DNA of 6,077 nt from an uncultured Verrucomicrobiales bacterium. Its GTDB lineage: Bacteria; Verrucomicrobiota; Verrucomicrobiia; Verrucomicrobiales; Akkermansiaceae. The notes beneath the pieces were generated by a model. It did no database searches, was not told the origin of the DNA, and saw only the letters and a program-made list of their open reading frames with translations. The DNA lies in the NCBI GenBank assembly GCA_937952875.1, contig CALFDI010000216.1, positions 1 to 6,077 on the forward strand, read 5' to 3'. The stretch's first letter is position 1, and each line of letters begins with the position of its first letter. The translations under genes and the position numbers were made by a program. Below are positions 1-6,077 of this stretch, piece after piece.

Positions 1-2186
1 ACAGCCCGAAGGGCGACCAGGCACAAGCGATCGCTAAACTCGTTAAGTCGATCGAGGCCGGAAATCGGCACCAGACTCTTCTGGGAGTCACTGGATCAGG
101 TAAGACCTTTTCCATGGCAAATCTCATCCAGCGGACGGGAAAAACGACGCTCGTGATGAGTCACAATAAGACTCTAGCAGCTCAGCTCTACTCAGAGTTC
201 AAGGCCTTCTTTCCTCATAATGCTGTCGAATACTTTGTCAGCTACTTCGATTACTATCAGCCAGAAGCGTATATTCCGCGCTCAGACACCTACATAGAGA
301 AGGATTCCTCTATTAATGAAGAGATCGAGCGCCTTCGCCTCAGCACCATGGGGTCTCTTCTGACTCGGCCAGATACTATCGTCATAGCATCTGTGTCGTG
401 TATTTATGGTTTGGGATCTCCAGATGATTACTCGGATTCGATGCTCGCCGTCTTCACTGGCCAGCAGATGGGACGGGCTGAATTCCTCTCTCGTCTCGTT
501 TCCCTCTTATTCGAGAGAAATGACATCGCCTTTGGGCGTGGAAAATTTCGCGTCAGGGGAGACGTCGTCGATGTGCATCCAGCTTATCTAGAAGATATTG
601 CAATACGGGTCGAATTTTTTGGCGAAGAAATCGATCGCATCAGCGCAATCGATTCCATGACAGGTAAGGTCGTGAACCGTGAAGAGCGTCACACATTTTT
701 TCCTGCTAAGCAATTCGTCACATCTAAGGACAAGATGAAGACAGCGATAGTGGCCATTCGAGAAGAACTCGATCAAACCATCGCAGAATTCGAAAAAGCG
801 GGAAAACTCATCGAGGCACAACGCCTCCGCATGCGGACGGAGTATGATATCGAGATGATGCAGGAAATGGGCTTTTGCCAAGGCATAGAGAACTATTCGC
901 GCCATCTCACAGGTCGCCCAGCAGGAGCTCGTCCTTACACTCTGTTAGACTTTTTTCCAGATGACTTTCTGCTTCTAGCAGATGAGAGCCACGTCACTCT
1001 ACCCCAGGTCCGTGGGATGTATGAGGGAGATAGGAGTCGAAAAAAAGTCCTCGTAGAACATGGCTTTCGCCTCCCATCGGCCATGGATAATAGACCGCTC
1101 AAGTTCGATGAATACATGGGAAAGACTCATCAGCGAGTCTATGTCAGTGCGACGCCCGGGCCTTTTGAAATCGTCAATTCGCGCCCAGAAAATAAAGGAT
1201 TTATCCCGACTGGAAAAAAAGACAGTCAGGGAGTCGACCCACTCGCCCTGAAGCGACTCAAAGTCGAACCCAGCCCGTCTACAGAATCCGTCGAGGCCTT
1301 TGATCCATTTCAACGTGGGCGTCATCTCATAGCGGAACAGATCATCCGGCCCACGGGTCTGTTAGATCCGGTTCTCAGTATGTATCCCTTAGAGGGGCAG
1401 ATTGATAAAACGATCGCTCTCTGCCACGAAAGGGTGAAGGTGAATGAGCGCGTTCTCGTCACCACCCTCACGAAAAAAACGGCAGAAGACCTGACTGAGT
1501 ATTTGCAAAATGTCGGCCTCAAAGTTCGCTACATTCACTCGGATGTCGATGCCGTCGAGCGGGTCGAAATTCTCCGCGCACTGCGTGCTGCCGAGTGTGA
1601 TATTCTTGTTGGTATTAATCTTCTACGAGAAGGCCTTGATCTACCAGAGGTCTCCCTCGTCTGCATTCTAGATGCCGATAAGGAGGGATTTCTAAGAAAT
1701 GAGACGAGCTTGATCCAGACAGCCGGACGCGCTGCCCGCCACGTCAATGGAGAGTGCGTCCTCTTTGCAGATGTCGTCACTGACTCGATCCGGCGCCTTA
1801 TGGACGTCACTGACTACCGTCGAGAAAAGCAGATCGCTCATAACAAGAAGCACGGAATCACTCCTCAGAGCGTCGTCCGTCCAGTTCAAGAAAGCCTCTC
1901 TCACGCAGGAGGAGGAAAAACGACCCAAGCAGAAATGGGTGGCCCTCCCATGGCTGCGGATGACTCAGTCGACTTCGATGCTCTCCACGTCCTCTCAGAA
2001 CTTGAGTCTGAGATGGCAGAGGCAGCCTCGAAACTTGAGTTCGAACGAGCCGCGCACCTTCGTGATCAGATCACTGCTCTTAAGGCGAAAATAGAACCGA
2101 ATAAGACGGAAGAGACACGCCCTGAAGACGCCGTGCCATACAGTCAACTCAGGAAAAAACCGCAGAGAAAGCGCAGTAAGAAATAG
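1..2186 (+). CDS. uvrB: UvrB, excinuclease ABC subunit B (5' partial)
   Basis: UvrB is the damage-verifying helicase-like subunit of the cytoplasmic UvrABC nucleotide-excision-repair complex. It is loaded by UvrA and then recruits UvrC. The frame is open from base 3 with no start, and the first visible residues (SPKGDQAQAI) match about residue 12 of E. coli UvrB, so the true start lies just outside the window; the Met at 114 is internal. Fragment numbering (S at base 3 = 1): Walker A GVTGSGKT 28-35; the Tyr-rich beta-hairpin that probes DNA, YFVSYFDYYQPEAY, about 77-90; the UvrA-interacting domain 2 follows; DESH Walker B 327-330; SATPG 382-386; LVGINLLREGLDLPEVSL about 535-552; QTAGRAAR 572-579; C-terminal UVR coiled-coil for UvrC contact about 661-697. 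The fragment is 727 residues, against 673 for complete E. coli UvrB. The excess comes from an insert of about 46 residues after SATPG and a basic tail of about 30 residues. All key motifs are present, so it should be functional. The gene ends in TAG, 84 bp before mdh on the same strand. Confidence 0.97.
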   Translation, partial: SPKGDQAQAIAKLVKSIEAGNRHQTLLGVTGSGKTFSMANLIQRTGKTTLVMSHNKTLAAQLYSEFKAFFPHNAVEYFVSYFDYYQPEAYIPRSDTYIEKDSSINEEIERLRLSTMGSLLTRPDTIVIASVSCIYGLGSPDDYSDSMLAVFTGQQMGRAEFLSRLVSLLFERNDIAFGRGKFRVRGDVVDVHPAYLEDIAIRVEFFGEEIDRISAIDSMTGKVVNREERHTFFPAKQFVTSKDKMKTAIVAIREELDQTIAEFEKAGKLIEAQRLRMRTEYDIEMMQEMGFCQGIENYSRHLTGRPAGARPYTLLDFFPDDFLLLADESHVTLPQVRGMYEGDRSRKKVLVEHGFRLPSAMDNRPLKFDEYMGKTHQRVYVSATPGPFEIVNSRPENKGFIPTGKKDSQGVDPLALKRLKVEPSPSTESVEAFDPFQRGRHLIAEQIIRPTGLLDPVLSMYPLEGQIDKTIALCHERVKVNERVLVTTLTKKTAEDLTEYLQNVGLKVRYIHSDVDAVERVEILRALRAAECDILVGINLLREGLDLPEVSLVCILDADKEGFLRNETSLIQTAGRAARHVNGECVLFADVVTDSIRRLMDVTDYRREKQIAHNKKHGITPQSVVRPVQESLSHAGGGKTTQAEMGGPPMAADDSVDFDALHVLSELESEMAEAASKLEFERAAHLRDQITALKAKIEPNKTEETRPEDAVPYSQLRKKPQRKRSKK

Positions 2187-2270
2187 CGGTTCATTCACAC
2201 TCGATCTTCATATTGGTAAAGTTGCCACAAGAAGTTCTAGCCAAGGCGGCTTGCCTCTCTAGCGTAGTGA
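2187..2270 (+). other. uvrB-mdh intergenic spacer
   Basis: This 84-bp gap separates two same-strand genes. I see no hairpin followed by a T-run that would end uvrB transcription. There is only a weak 4-bp stem (AGGC/GCCT, 2244-2256) with no T tract. No convincing -35/-10 pair with 16-18 bp spacing is visible. The only purine-rich, Shine-Dalgarno-like stretch is AAGGCGG at 2243-2249, 21 bases before the mdh ATG and too far for normal use. mdh may be read through from uvrB or have its own promoter; the sequence does not decide. Confidence 0.4.
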
Positions 2271-3260
2271 ATGATGAAAACCCCGATCACTGTCTCCGTC
2301 ACTGGCGCCGCTGGCCAGATTGGTTATGCACTTTTATTTCGCATCGCATCTGGCGCTCTCTTCGGCCCTGACCAGCCCGTTAATCTCCGTCTCATTGAGA
2401 TTGAAAAAGCCCTTCCTGCTTTAGAAGGCACCGTTATGGAATTGAAAGACTGTGCGTTTCCTCTTCTCTCGGAAGTCGTCGCCACAGCTGATTTAGATGA
2501 AGGCTTTAAAGGGGCGAACTGGGCTTTACTCGTCGGGTCCGTCCCACGTGGTCCAGGCATGGAGCGGAACGATCTGCTCGGCATTAACGGAAAGATCTTC
2601 ACTGGCCAAGGTGAAGCAATCGCTCGTTCAGCAGCAGAAGATATTAGAGTATTAGTAGTCGGTAATCCGTGTAACACGAATGCTCTCATCGCCATGAGAA
2701 ATGCGTCAGGCGTGCCGAATGACCGCTTCTTTGCCATGACTCGTCTCGATGAAAACCGTGCAAAAGCTCAACTCGCAGAAAAGGCCGGCGTCCACTCAAG
2801 CGATGTCACGAACCTCTGCATCTGGGGCAATCACTCATCTACCCAATATCCAGACTTCACGACGGCTCTGATAAATGGCCAGCCCGTCACAGACATCATC
2901 ACGGATCGTGAATGGTTAGAGAATACCTTTATTCCAGACGTCCAACAGCGTGGCGCAGCAATCATAAAAGCTCGCGGTGCCTCGTCCGCTGCCTCTGCGG
3001 AAAATGCGGCGATTGATACCGTCCGCAGCCTAGTCACTCCCACACCAGCTGGTGACTGGACATCCGTAGCCGTCTGCAGTGATGGATCTTATGGCATCCC
3101 AGCAGGTATCATCGCCTCCATGCCTATTCGCACAGAAGACGGAAAGAGTTGGAGTGTCGTCCAAGGAGTCGAAGTCAGCGCCTTCTCTCAAGAGAAAATT
3201 TCTGGCAGCATCGCAGAACTTCAGAGCGAGATGGATGCCGTAAAAGATCTGTTAGCCTAA
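2271..3260 (+). CDS. mdh: Malate dehydrogenase (NAD-dependent)
   Basis: It interconverts malate and oxaloacetate with NAD in the TCA cycle, in the cytoplasm. The 329-residue product is full length for the 'cytosolic-type' MDH group that includes the Thermus enzyme. The N-terminal Rossmann fold has the dinucleotide loop TGAAGQIG at 11-18. Glu43, at the end of the second strand (LIEIEKAL), is at the position that selects NAD over NADP in this group. The mobile substrate loop [13 protein letters not shown] at 91-103 supplies Arg93 and Arg99. The block [13 protein letters not shown] at 157-169 carries catalytic Asp160 and Arg163. IWGNHSS at 184-190 carries catalytic His188. [13 protein letters not shown] is at 235-247. 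Role assignments come from the family. Two ATGs lie in tandem (2271 and 2274); I keep the first, but neither has a good Shine-Dalgarno, so the start could be one codon later. The gene ends in TAA, 29 bp from the convergent gene. Nothing appears damaged or foreign. Confidence 0.96.
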   Translation: MMKTPITVSVTGAAGQIGYALLFRIASGALFGPDQPVNLRLIEIEKALPALEGTVMELKDCAFPLLSEVVATADLDEGFKGANWALLVGSVPRGPGMERNDLLGINGKIFTGQGEAIARSAAEDIRVLVVGNPCNTNALIAMRNASGVPNDRFFAMTRLDENRAKAQLAEKAGVHSSDVTNLCIWGNHSSTQYPDFTTALINGQPVTDIITDREWLENTFIPDVQQRGAAIIKARGASSAASAENAAIDTVRSLVTPTPAGDWTSVAVCSDGSYGIPAGIIASMPIRTEDGKSWSVVQGVEVSAFSQEKISGSIAELQSEMDAVKDLLA

Positions 3261-3262
3261 GG

Positions 3263-3282
3263 AAAAGGGCCATCTTGGCCCT
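3263..3282 (-). terminator. Intrinsic terminator in the convergent gap
   Basis: A perfect 7-bp inverted repeat, AGGGCCA (3266-3272) and TGGCCCT (3276-3282), encloses a 3-base loop. On the minus strand the stem is followed directly by TTTT (3266-3263, the first T overlapping the stem end), and it starts 7 bases beyond the TGA of the secreted-protein gene, which fits a short Rho-independent terminator for that gene. On the plus strand the stem follows the mdh stop by 5 bases, but AAAAGAAT comes after it instead of T's, so any stop of mdh transcription would depend on the hairpin alone. The T-run is short, so efficiency is uncertain. Confidence 0.65.
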
Positions 3283-3289
3283 AAAAGAA

Positions 3290-4318
3290 TCACTCCATTG
3301 GTTCAACAGCCTTGAGTCTGTAGAATCTTCTAGGATCAGAACTGACGGGAAGTGTGATGTCTCCTGTGTTGCCTACAGTCAGAGTCATAATCGGATTTTC
3401 CCAGTTATCGACGTCGAGATCTGTTCCTGATTCGACGTCGATTTGTCCTTGTAGTTCGTTTACAAGGATAAGGCTCGCATTTCTCTCCGAATCAATCGTG
3501 AGAATCGGTTCTGAGACCACTTCATCACCAGATAGTCCGAGTGCCCATGCGAGTCCATTTGGAATACCATCTCCATTCTCATCTTCTGTAAAAGAGGGAG
3601 CCGTGTTGTCATCGACTAGATTATTCTCCACTGCCCAGCGGACGAAACTATTTGTATAAATTCTCACTGGGCCAGACGCGGTCAGACTCCCTGTCACTGT
3701 GATCGTGCCTTGAATATTGCTCGTGCCGCTTTGCACAGGATTAGTTGCATTCACTGGCAGACTTACGGTGGCGATGTAGTTTGTGACATTGAGCGCAGTC
3801 GCTGTTTGCACGAGCTCGATAGATCCCTGGCCTTGTCCGGCGACGGGGAGTGGATCAGTAGAGAGAGTTTGAGAGAAGGTTTCTATGCCATTTGCATTCA
3901 CTGTCCCTCCATCCAGCGTGACGAGGAATGCTGCAGCATCGAAGTTTTGATTCGTATCCACAGCTGCTGGATCTGAAATGGTGGATGGTGTTCCAGTAAC
4001 TGATTGAGTCCTGACTGATTGTATGCCTCCGAGGAAGGAAAATGCCATGTCTGTGAATGTTAGGGAGCCTCCTAGTAGTTCGGCTTCACTTACGACTGCT
4101 GTAGTTGCGCTAGCTTTTCCTCCTATTTCAAGGAATCCGCTGACGACTGTTTGATCTTGTTGCTGAACGGTTCGAGGGCCGAAAGGTGTCGGCACCGTGA
4201 CGCTGACGACCACTCCTAATACGTTATCGCCCGGATCAGTTGAGAGAGTGAGCACTCCTGAGATAGGAGATGCGAGGCAAAGCGGTGCCAACAGGAACAG
4301 AGGAAGTAGAAATTTCAT
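3290..4318 (-). CDS. Predicted secreted protein with verrucomicrobial-type C-terminal module
   Basis: I do not recognise a specific function. The 342-residue product begins with a clear Sec signal peptide: Lys2, a hydrophobic core at about 3-15, and likely cleavage after Ala16. The only cysteine is Cys14, in the signal, and its context (APLC) is not a lipobox. The body, about 18-220, is rich in Thr, Val, Ser and Gly and looks like beta-structure, with no catalytic motif I can identify. The C-terminal part has a recognisable layout: SFVRWAVENNL at 224-234, DENGDGIPN at 246-254 (a calcium-binding-type loop like thrombospondin type 3 or dockerin), LAWALGLSG at 256-264, then a beta-rich stretch ending in RFYRLKA at 331-337. 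I associate this arrangement with exported proteins of Verrucomicrobia, where it may serve for surface attachment or export sorting (inference). It starts 20 bp after the uracil-DNA glycosylase stop on the same strand. No good Shine-Dalgarno precedes the ATG; the nearest candidate, AAGGG (4337-4341), is about 18 bases away and overlaps the upstream stop. Confidence 0.85.
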   Translation of the reverse strand: MKFLLPLFLLAPLCLASPISGVLTLSTDPGDNVLGVVVSVTVPTPFGPRTVQQQDQTVVSGFLEIGGKASATTAVVSEAELLGGSLTFTDMAFSFLGGIQSVRTQSVTGTPSTISDPAAVDTNQNFDAAAFLVTLDGGTVNANGIETFSQTLSTDPLPVAGQGQGSIELVQTATALNVTNYIATVSLPVNATNPVQSGTSNIQGTITVTGSLTASGPVRIYTNSFVRWAVENNLVDDNTAPSFTEDENGDGIPNGLAWALGLSGDEVVSEPILTIDSERNASLILVNELQGQIDVESGTDLDVDNWENPIMTLTVGNTGDITLPVSSDPRRFYRLKAVEPME

Positions 4319-4338
4319 GTGCAGATAAAGAGGTGCCC

Positions 4339-5256
4339 TTAAGCTTTTGGCTTAAAATACCCTCGCTGCTTTTCTGAAATCTGCATCTGCATTTTTTCCA
4401 TCACTGCCAACATATCTTCCCAGACTTGGCGCTTATCGCTGATGGATTTCTCGTTATGAAGGAGATAGCTCGGGTGATAACTGACCCGCACAGGCGTGCC
4501 TTCATATGAGTGCCAGGCTCCGCGCTGTGAGGCGAGGCTGCCATTTCCCCCGAGCAGGCTTTTCGCTGCAGTCGCACCGAGTGCAATGATGACTTTTGGC
4601 TGAACAATCGAAATTTCCTCATTGAGAAAAGGAAGGCTCGCAGAGATTTCTGCCTCACTTGGTTTTCGATTTCCCGTTGATTGGTCCGCCATGGCAGGGC
4701 GGTATTTGACGACGTTCGTGATGTAGACTTCGTCGCGGCTCAGGCCCATTGCCTTGAGGATGCCTTCTAGTTTATCACCGGCAGGCCCAGCGAAAGGGGA
4801 CTGTGCCCGCTCGTCTTGGAAGCCCGGAGCTTCGCCCACAAGCATGATGTCCGCTTCGGGATTTCCTGCAGAAAAGACCATCGTAGAGCGTAGCGTGCCT
4901 AGCTTTGCGAATGCAGGCCATTGAGAAGCTTGGGCTTTGAGAGCTGTGAGTCTCTCCGAGATTGATCCCTGTGTTGGAGTGAGTTTTGCAACTGGAAGAG
5001 GCGCGGCTTTCTTCGGCTGAGGTTCTAATCGAGCTGCAGGGTTGGCGAAGTCAGGGTTCGGAGCGCTGACTGGTTTTGTGGGAGCGACTGGCTGAGCTGG
5101 CGTGTTGACGACTTGCTGTTGAGGCATTCGAGCGGCTCGTGCCTTTTTATAGAGCTCGCGCAGCACTTGTTTCGCATCGTGATCGAGATGAATATGCGTC
5201 TGCCCCTTGACCTGAAGGTGTTTCAGATAATCTATGAGGCCCGGAGCAGATGTCAT
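4339..5256 (-). CDS. Family-4-like uracil-DNA glycosylase lacking Fe-S cysteines
   Basis: The UDG fold is expected to remove uracil (from cytosine deamination or dUMP misincorporation) from DNA and start base-excision repair. Numbering is from the ATG at 5256 (305 residues). The N-terminal part, about 1-45, has predicted helix and strand (LIDYLKHLQVKG, then THIHLDHDAKQVLREL). A Pro/Ala/Gln-rich linker spans about 45-95. The catalytic domain, about 98-290, has motif 1 GEAPGFQDE at 141-149, PFAGPAGDKL at 154-163, YITNVVKYRP at 178-187, GNRKP at 195-199, PKVIIALGA at 220-228, and motif 2 YHPSYLL at 260-266 with catalytic-loop His261. Usual family 4 enzymes are about 200-220 residues, bind [4Fe-4S] and have four conserved cysteines; this protein has none. 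By hand alignment the positions are Pro114, Ala117, Tyr185 and Ser207. An in-frame TTG at 5263-5265 would add three residues; I prefer the ATG, but neither has a Shine-Dalgarno. Cluster-free activity, or loss of activity, is possible. Confidence 0.88.
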   Translation of the reverse strand: MTSAPGLIDYLKHLQVKGQTHIHLDHDAKQVLRELYKKARAARMPQQQVVNTPAQPVAPTKPVSAPNPDFANPAARLEPQPKKAAPLPVAKLTPTQGSISERLTALKAQASQWPAFAKLGTLRSTMVFSAGNPEADIMLVGEAPGFQDERAQSPFAGPAGDKLEGILKAMGLSRDEVYITNVVKYRPAMADQSTGNRKPSEAEISASLPFLNEEISIVQPKVIIALGATAAKSLLGGNGSLASQRGAWHSYEGTPVRVSYHPSYLLHNEKSISDKRQVWEDMLAVMEKMQMQISEKQRGYFKPKA

Positions 5257-5349
5257 CGTGGCCAAGACTAGGAGAGGTGGATCGCATCACAAACAGAAAA
5301 AACACTCTTTCGGCTTTTCCTCGGCTCCAGACAGAGGCAGCGTCCGCTC
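5257..5349. promoter_or_regulatory. Divergent intergenic region (probable promoters)
   Basis: This 93-bp region separates the minus-strand glycosylase from the plus-strand methyltransferase, so promoters for both directions should lie in or near it. This rests on gene orientation only. I cannot point to a convincing sigma-70 -35/-10 pair on either strand. It contains an A6 run at 5297-5302 and a pyrimidine-rich stretch (CTCTTTCGGCTTTTCCTC, 5304-5321). AGAGG at 5333-5337 is a possible weak ribosome-binding site for the methyltransferase, with a longish spacing of 12 bases to its ATG. Confidence 0.4.
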
Positions 5350-6077
5350 ATGGAGGTCCCTAAGAAATTTGTCGCAGAACCCTTCGGCTATCATGAAGAG
5401 CTAGAACTCGAAATAGAGAGCCTAACGAACATGGCGCTGGGCGTGGCTCGATACGGAGAGGATGACTGGGTCGTCTTAGTTCCTCATTGCTTGCCGGGTG
5501 AGCGTGTGAGAGCTCGTATTTTTCGAAATGAAAAGAACTGCTCGCACGCCGATCTCATTGAGGTCATTCGCGACTCTCCAGACCGCGTCGAGCCCAAGTG
5601 CAAACTCTTCGGCCAATGCGGTGGCTGCCAATATCAGAATCTAAAATACGAGAAACAGCTTGAGATCAAAACAGCTCAAGTCGCCGAACTTCTCCAACAC
5701 ATGGCAGATCTCACTCTTGAGGTGAATCCCGCCATCGCTTCGCCTCAGCAGTGGGGGTATCGGTCAAAGATCACTCCGCATTTTGATCGACCTCGTGACG
5801 GTAAGATCGGGCCGATTGGATTTCAGAAAAATGGCCGCGGCCGTCAGCTCATCGATGTCTATCACTGTCCGATCGCCATGGATGAGATTAATGACGCTTT
5901 GCCAAAGATTCGCGAAGAAGTTCATGCCACCGCCCGTTATGCGAAAAAGGGCGTTACGCTTCTCCTTCGTGTGAGTGAGGGGAAGGTGATCACGGATAAC
6001 CGCATGATCGCTACTGAGCATGTCGATGGGCAGAAGTTCGACTTTCTCGCAGGCGAATTTTTTCAAAATAACCCATT
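5350..6077 (+). CDS. TRAM-domain class I SAM-dependent RNA (uracil-C5) methyltransferase, RlmD/TrmA type (3' partial)
   Basis: The family transfers a methyl group from S-adenosylmethionine to C5 of a uridine in rRNA or tRNA. The frame is open from the ATG at 5350 to the window end, giving 242 codons with no stop. Upstream the same frame stays open back to a TAG at 5269 but offers no ATG, GTG or TTG, so this start is well supported. Residues about 17-73 form a TRAM-type RNA-binding beta-barrel (MALGVARYGEDDWVVLVP, GERVRARI). The [4Fe-4S] motif C-x5-C-x2-C is at Cys84, Cys90 and Cys93 (CKLFGQCGGCQYQ), with the fourth ligand probably Cys173 (YHCPIA), as in E. coli RlmD. GYRSKITPHF at 136-145 and GEFFQNNP at 235-242 are the family's conserved central and SAM-adjacent segments. 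E. coli RlmD has 433 residues, so the SAM motifs and the catalytic cysteine lie beyond the window. The RNA target (23S rRNA or tRNA) cannot be decided, so I give no symbol. Confidence 0.92.
   Translation, partial: MEVPKKFVAEPFGYHEELELEIESLTNMALGVARYGEDDWVVLVPHCLPGERVRARIFRNEKNCSHADLIEVIRDSPDRVEPKCKLFGQCGGCQYQNLKYEKQLEIKTAQVAELLQHMADLTLEVNPAIASPQQWGYRSKITPHFDRPRDGKIGPIGFQKNGRGRQLIDVYHCPIAMDEINDALPKIREEVHATARYAKKGVTLLLRVSEGKVITDNRMIATEHVDGQKFDFLAGEFFQNNP

Noticed and set aside
588..1928. Several minus-strand open frames of 60-108 codons inside uvrB
   Set aside because: They overlap a strongly conserved gene, have Arg/Ser-rich or unrelated translations with no recognisable motif, and lack ribosome-binding sites. 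They are shadow frames.
2242..2256. Small hairpins upstream of mdh (CAAG/CTTG or AGGC/GCCT)
   Set aside because: These are only 4-bp stems without a T tract and are expected by chance. There is no riboswitch-like conserved structure.
2324..2737. A 137-codon minus-strand open frame inside mdh
   Set aside because: It lies wholly within the conserved NAD-binding half of mdh and its translation resembles no known family. It is a shadow frame.
3149..3976. Plus-strand frames of 88-101 codons across the mdh end and opposite the secreted-protein gene
   Set aside because: They are antisense to or overlapping genes with a clear signal peptide or catalytic motifs, and show no coding features of their own.
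4268..4318. Possible lipoprotein signal in the secreted protein (Cys14)
   Set aside because: The residues before the cysteine are A-P-L, which do not fit the lipobox. Cleavage after Ala16 by signal peptidase I fits better.
4339..4355. Inverted repeat TTAAGC / GCTTAA at the glycosylase 3' end
   Set aside because: It is a 6-bp AT-rich stem overlapping the stop codon with no T-run after it on the minus strand, too weak to call a terminator.
5764..6066. A 100-codon minus-strand frame at the right end
   Set aside because: It is antisense to the TRAM-domain methyltransferase, whose Fe-S motif and conserved segments settle the coding strand.
1..6077. CRISPR arrays, tRNA or rRNA genes, insertion sequences, attachment sites
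   Set aside because: By reading through I found no regularly spaced repeats, no tRNA-like cloverleaf, no transposase or integrase motifs and no long direct repeats. Genes fill nearly all of the window.

Overview
The window suggests a Gram-negative bacterium, most likely of the Verrucomicrobiota. This is an inference. The best clue is the secreted protein on the minus strand (3290-4318). Its C-terminal module combines a 'WA..N' segment, a D-x-N-G-D-G-x-x-N calcium-type loop, an 'AxALGL' stretch and a final 'RFYRLKA', a pattern I associate with exported proteins of Verrucomicrobia. The housekeeping genes are intact-looking, GC is moderate by eye, and there are no mobile-element signs, so this looks like ordinary chromosome.

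Layout: (1) 1-2186, plus strand: uvrB, the nucleotide-excision-repair damage-recognition helicase, lacking only about a dozen N-terminal residues at the window edge. (2) 2271-3260, plus: mdh, NAD-dependent malate dehydrogenase of the TCA cycle, 84 bp behind uvrB. (3) 3261-3289: a 29-bp convergent gap holding a perfect 7-bp hairpin that reads best as a terminator for the minus-strand genes. (4) 3290-4318, minus: a predicted secreted protein of unknown function. (5) 4339-5256 (or 5265), minus: a family-4-like uracil-DNA glycosylase, 20 bp upstream of the secreted-protein gene and perhaps co-transcribed with it. (6) 5257-5349: a divergent intergenic region. (7) 5350-6077, plus: the N-terminal part of a TRAM-domain, [4Fe-4S] RNA (uracil-C5) methyltransferase of the RlmD/TrmA type, running off the window end.

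The genes do not form an obvious single pathway. Two are DNA-repair genes (uvrB and the glycosylase), but they lie on opposite strands with mdh and the secreted-protein gene between them. I did not find a new multi-gene system. The most interesting observation is that the uracil-DNA glycosylase has no cysteine at all. By hand alignment, all four positions that ligate the [4Fe-4S] cluster in family 4 enzymes are replaced, while both catalytic motifs are kept. UvrB also carries an insert of about 46 residues directly after its 'SATPG' helicase motif. Almost no gene here has a canonical Shine-Dalgarno sequence.
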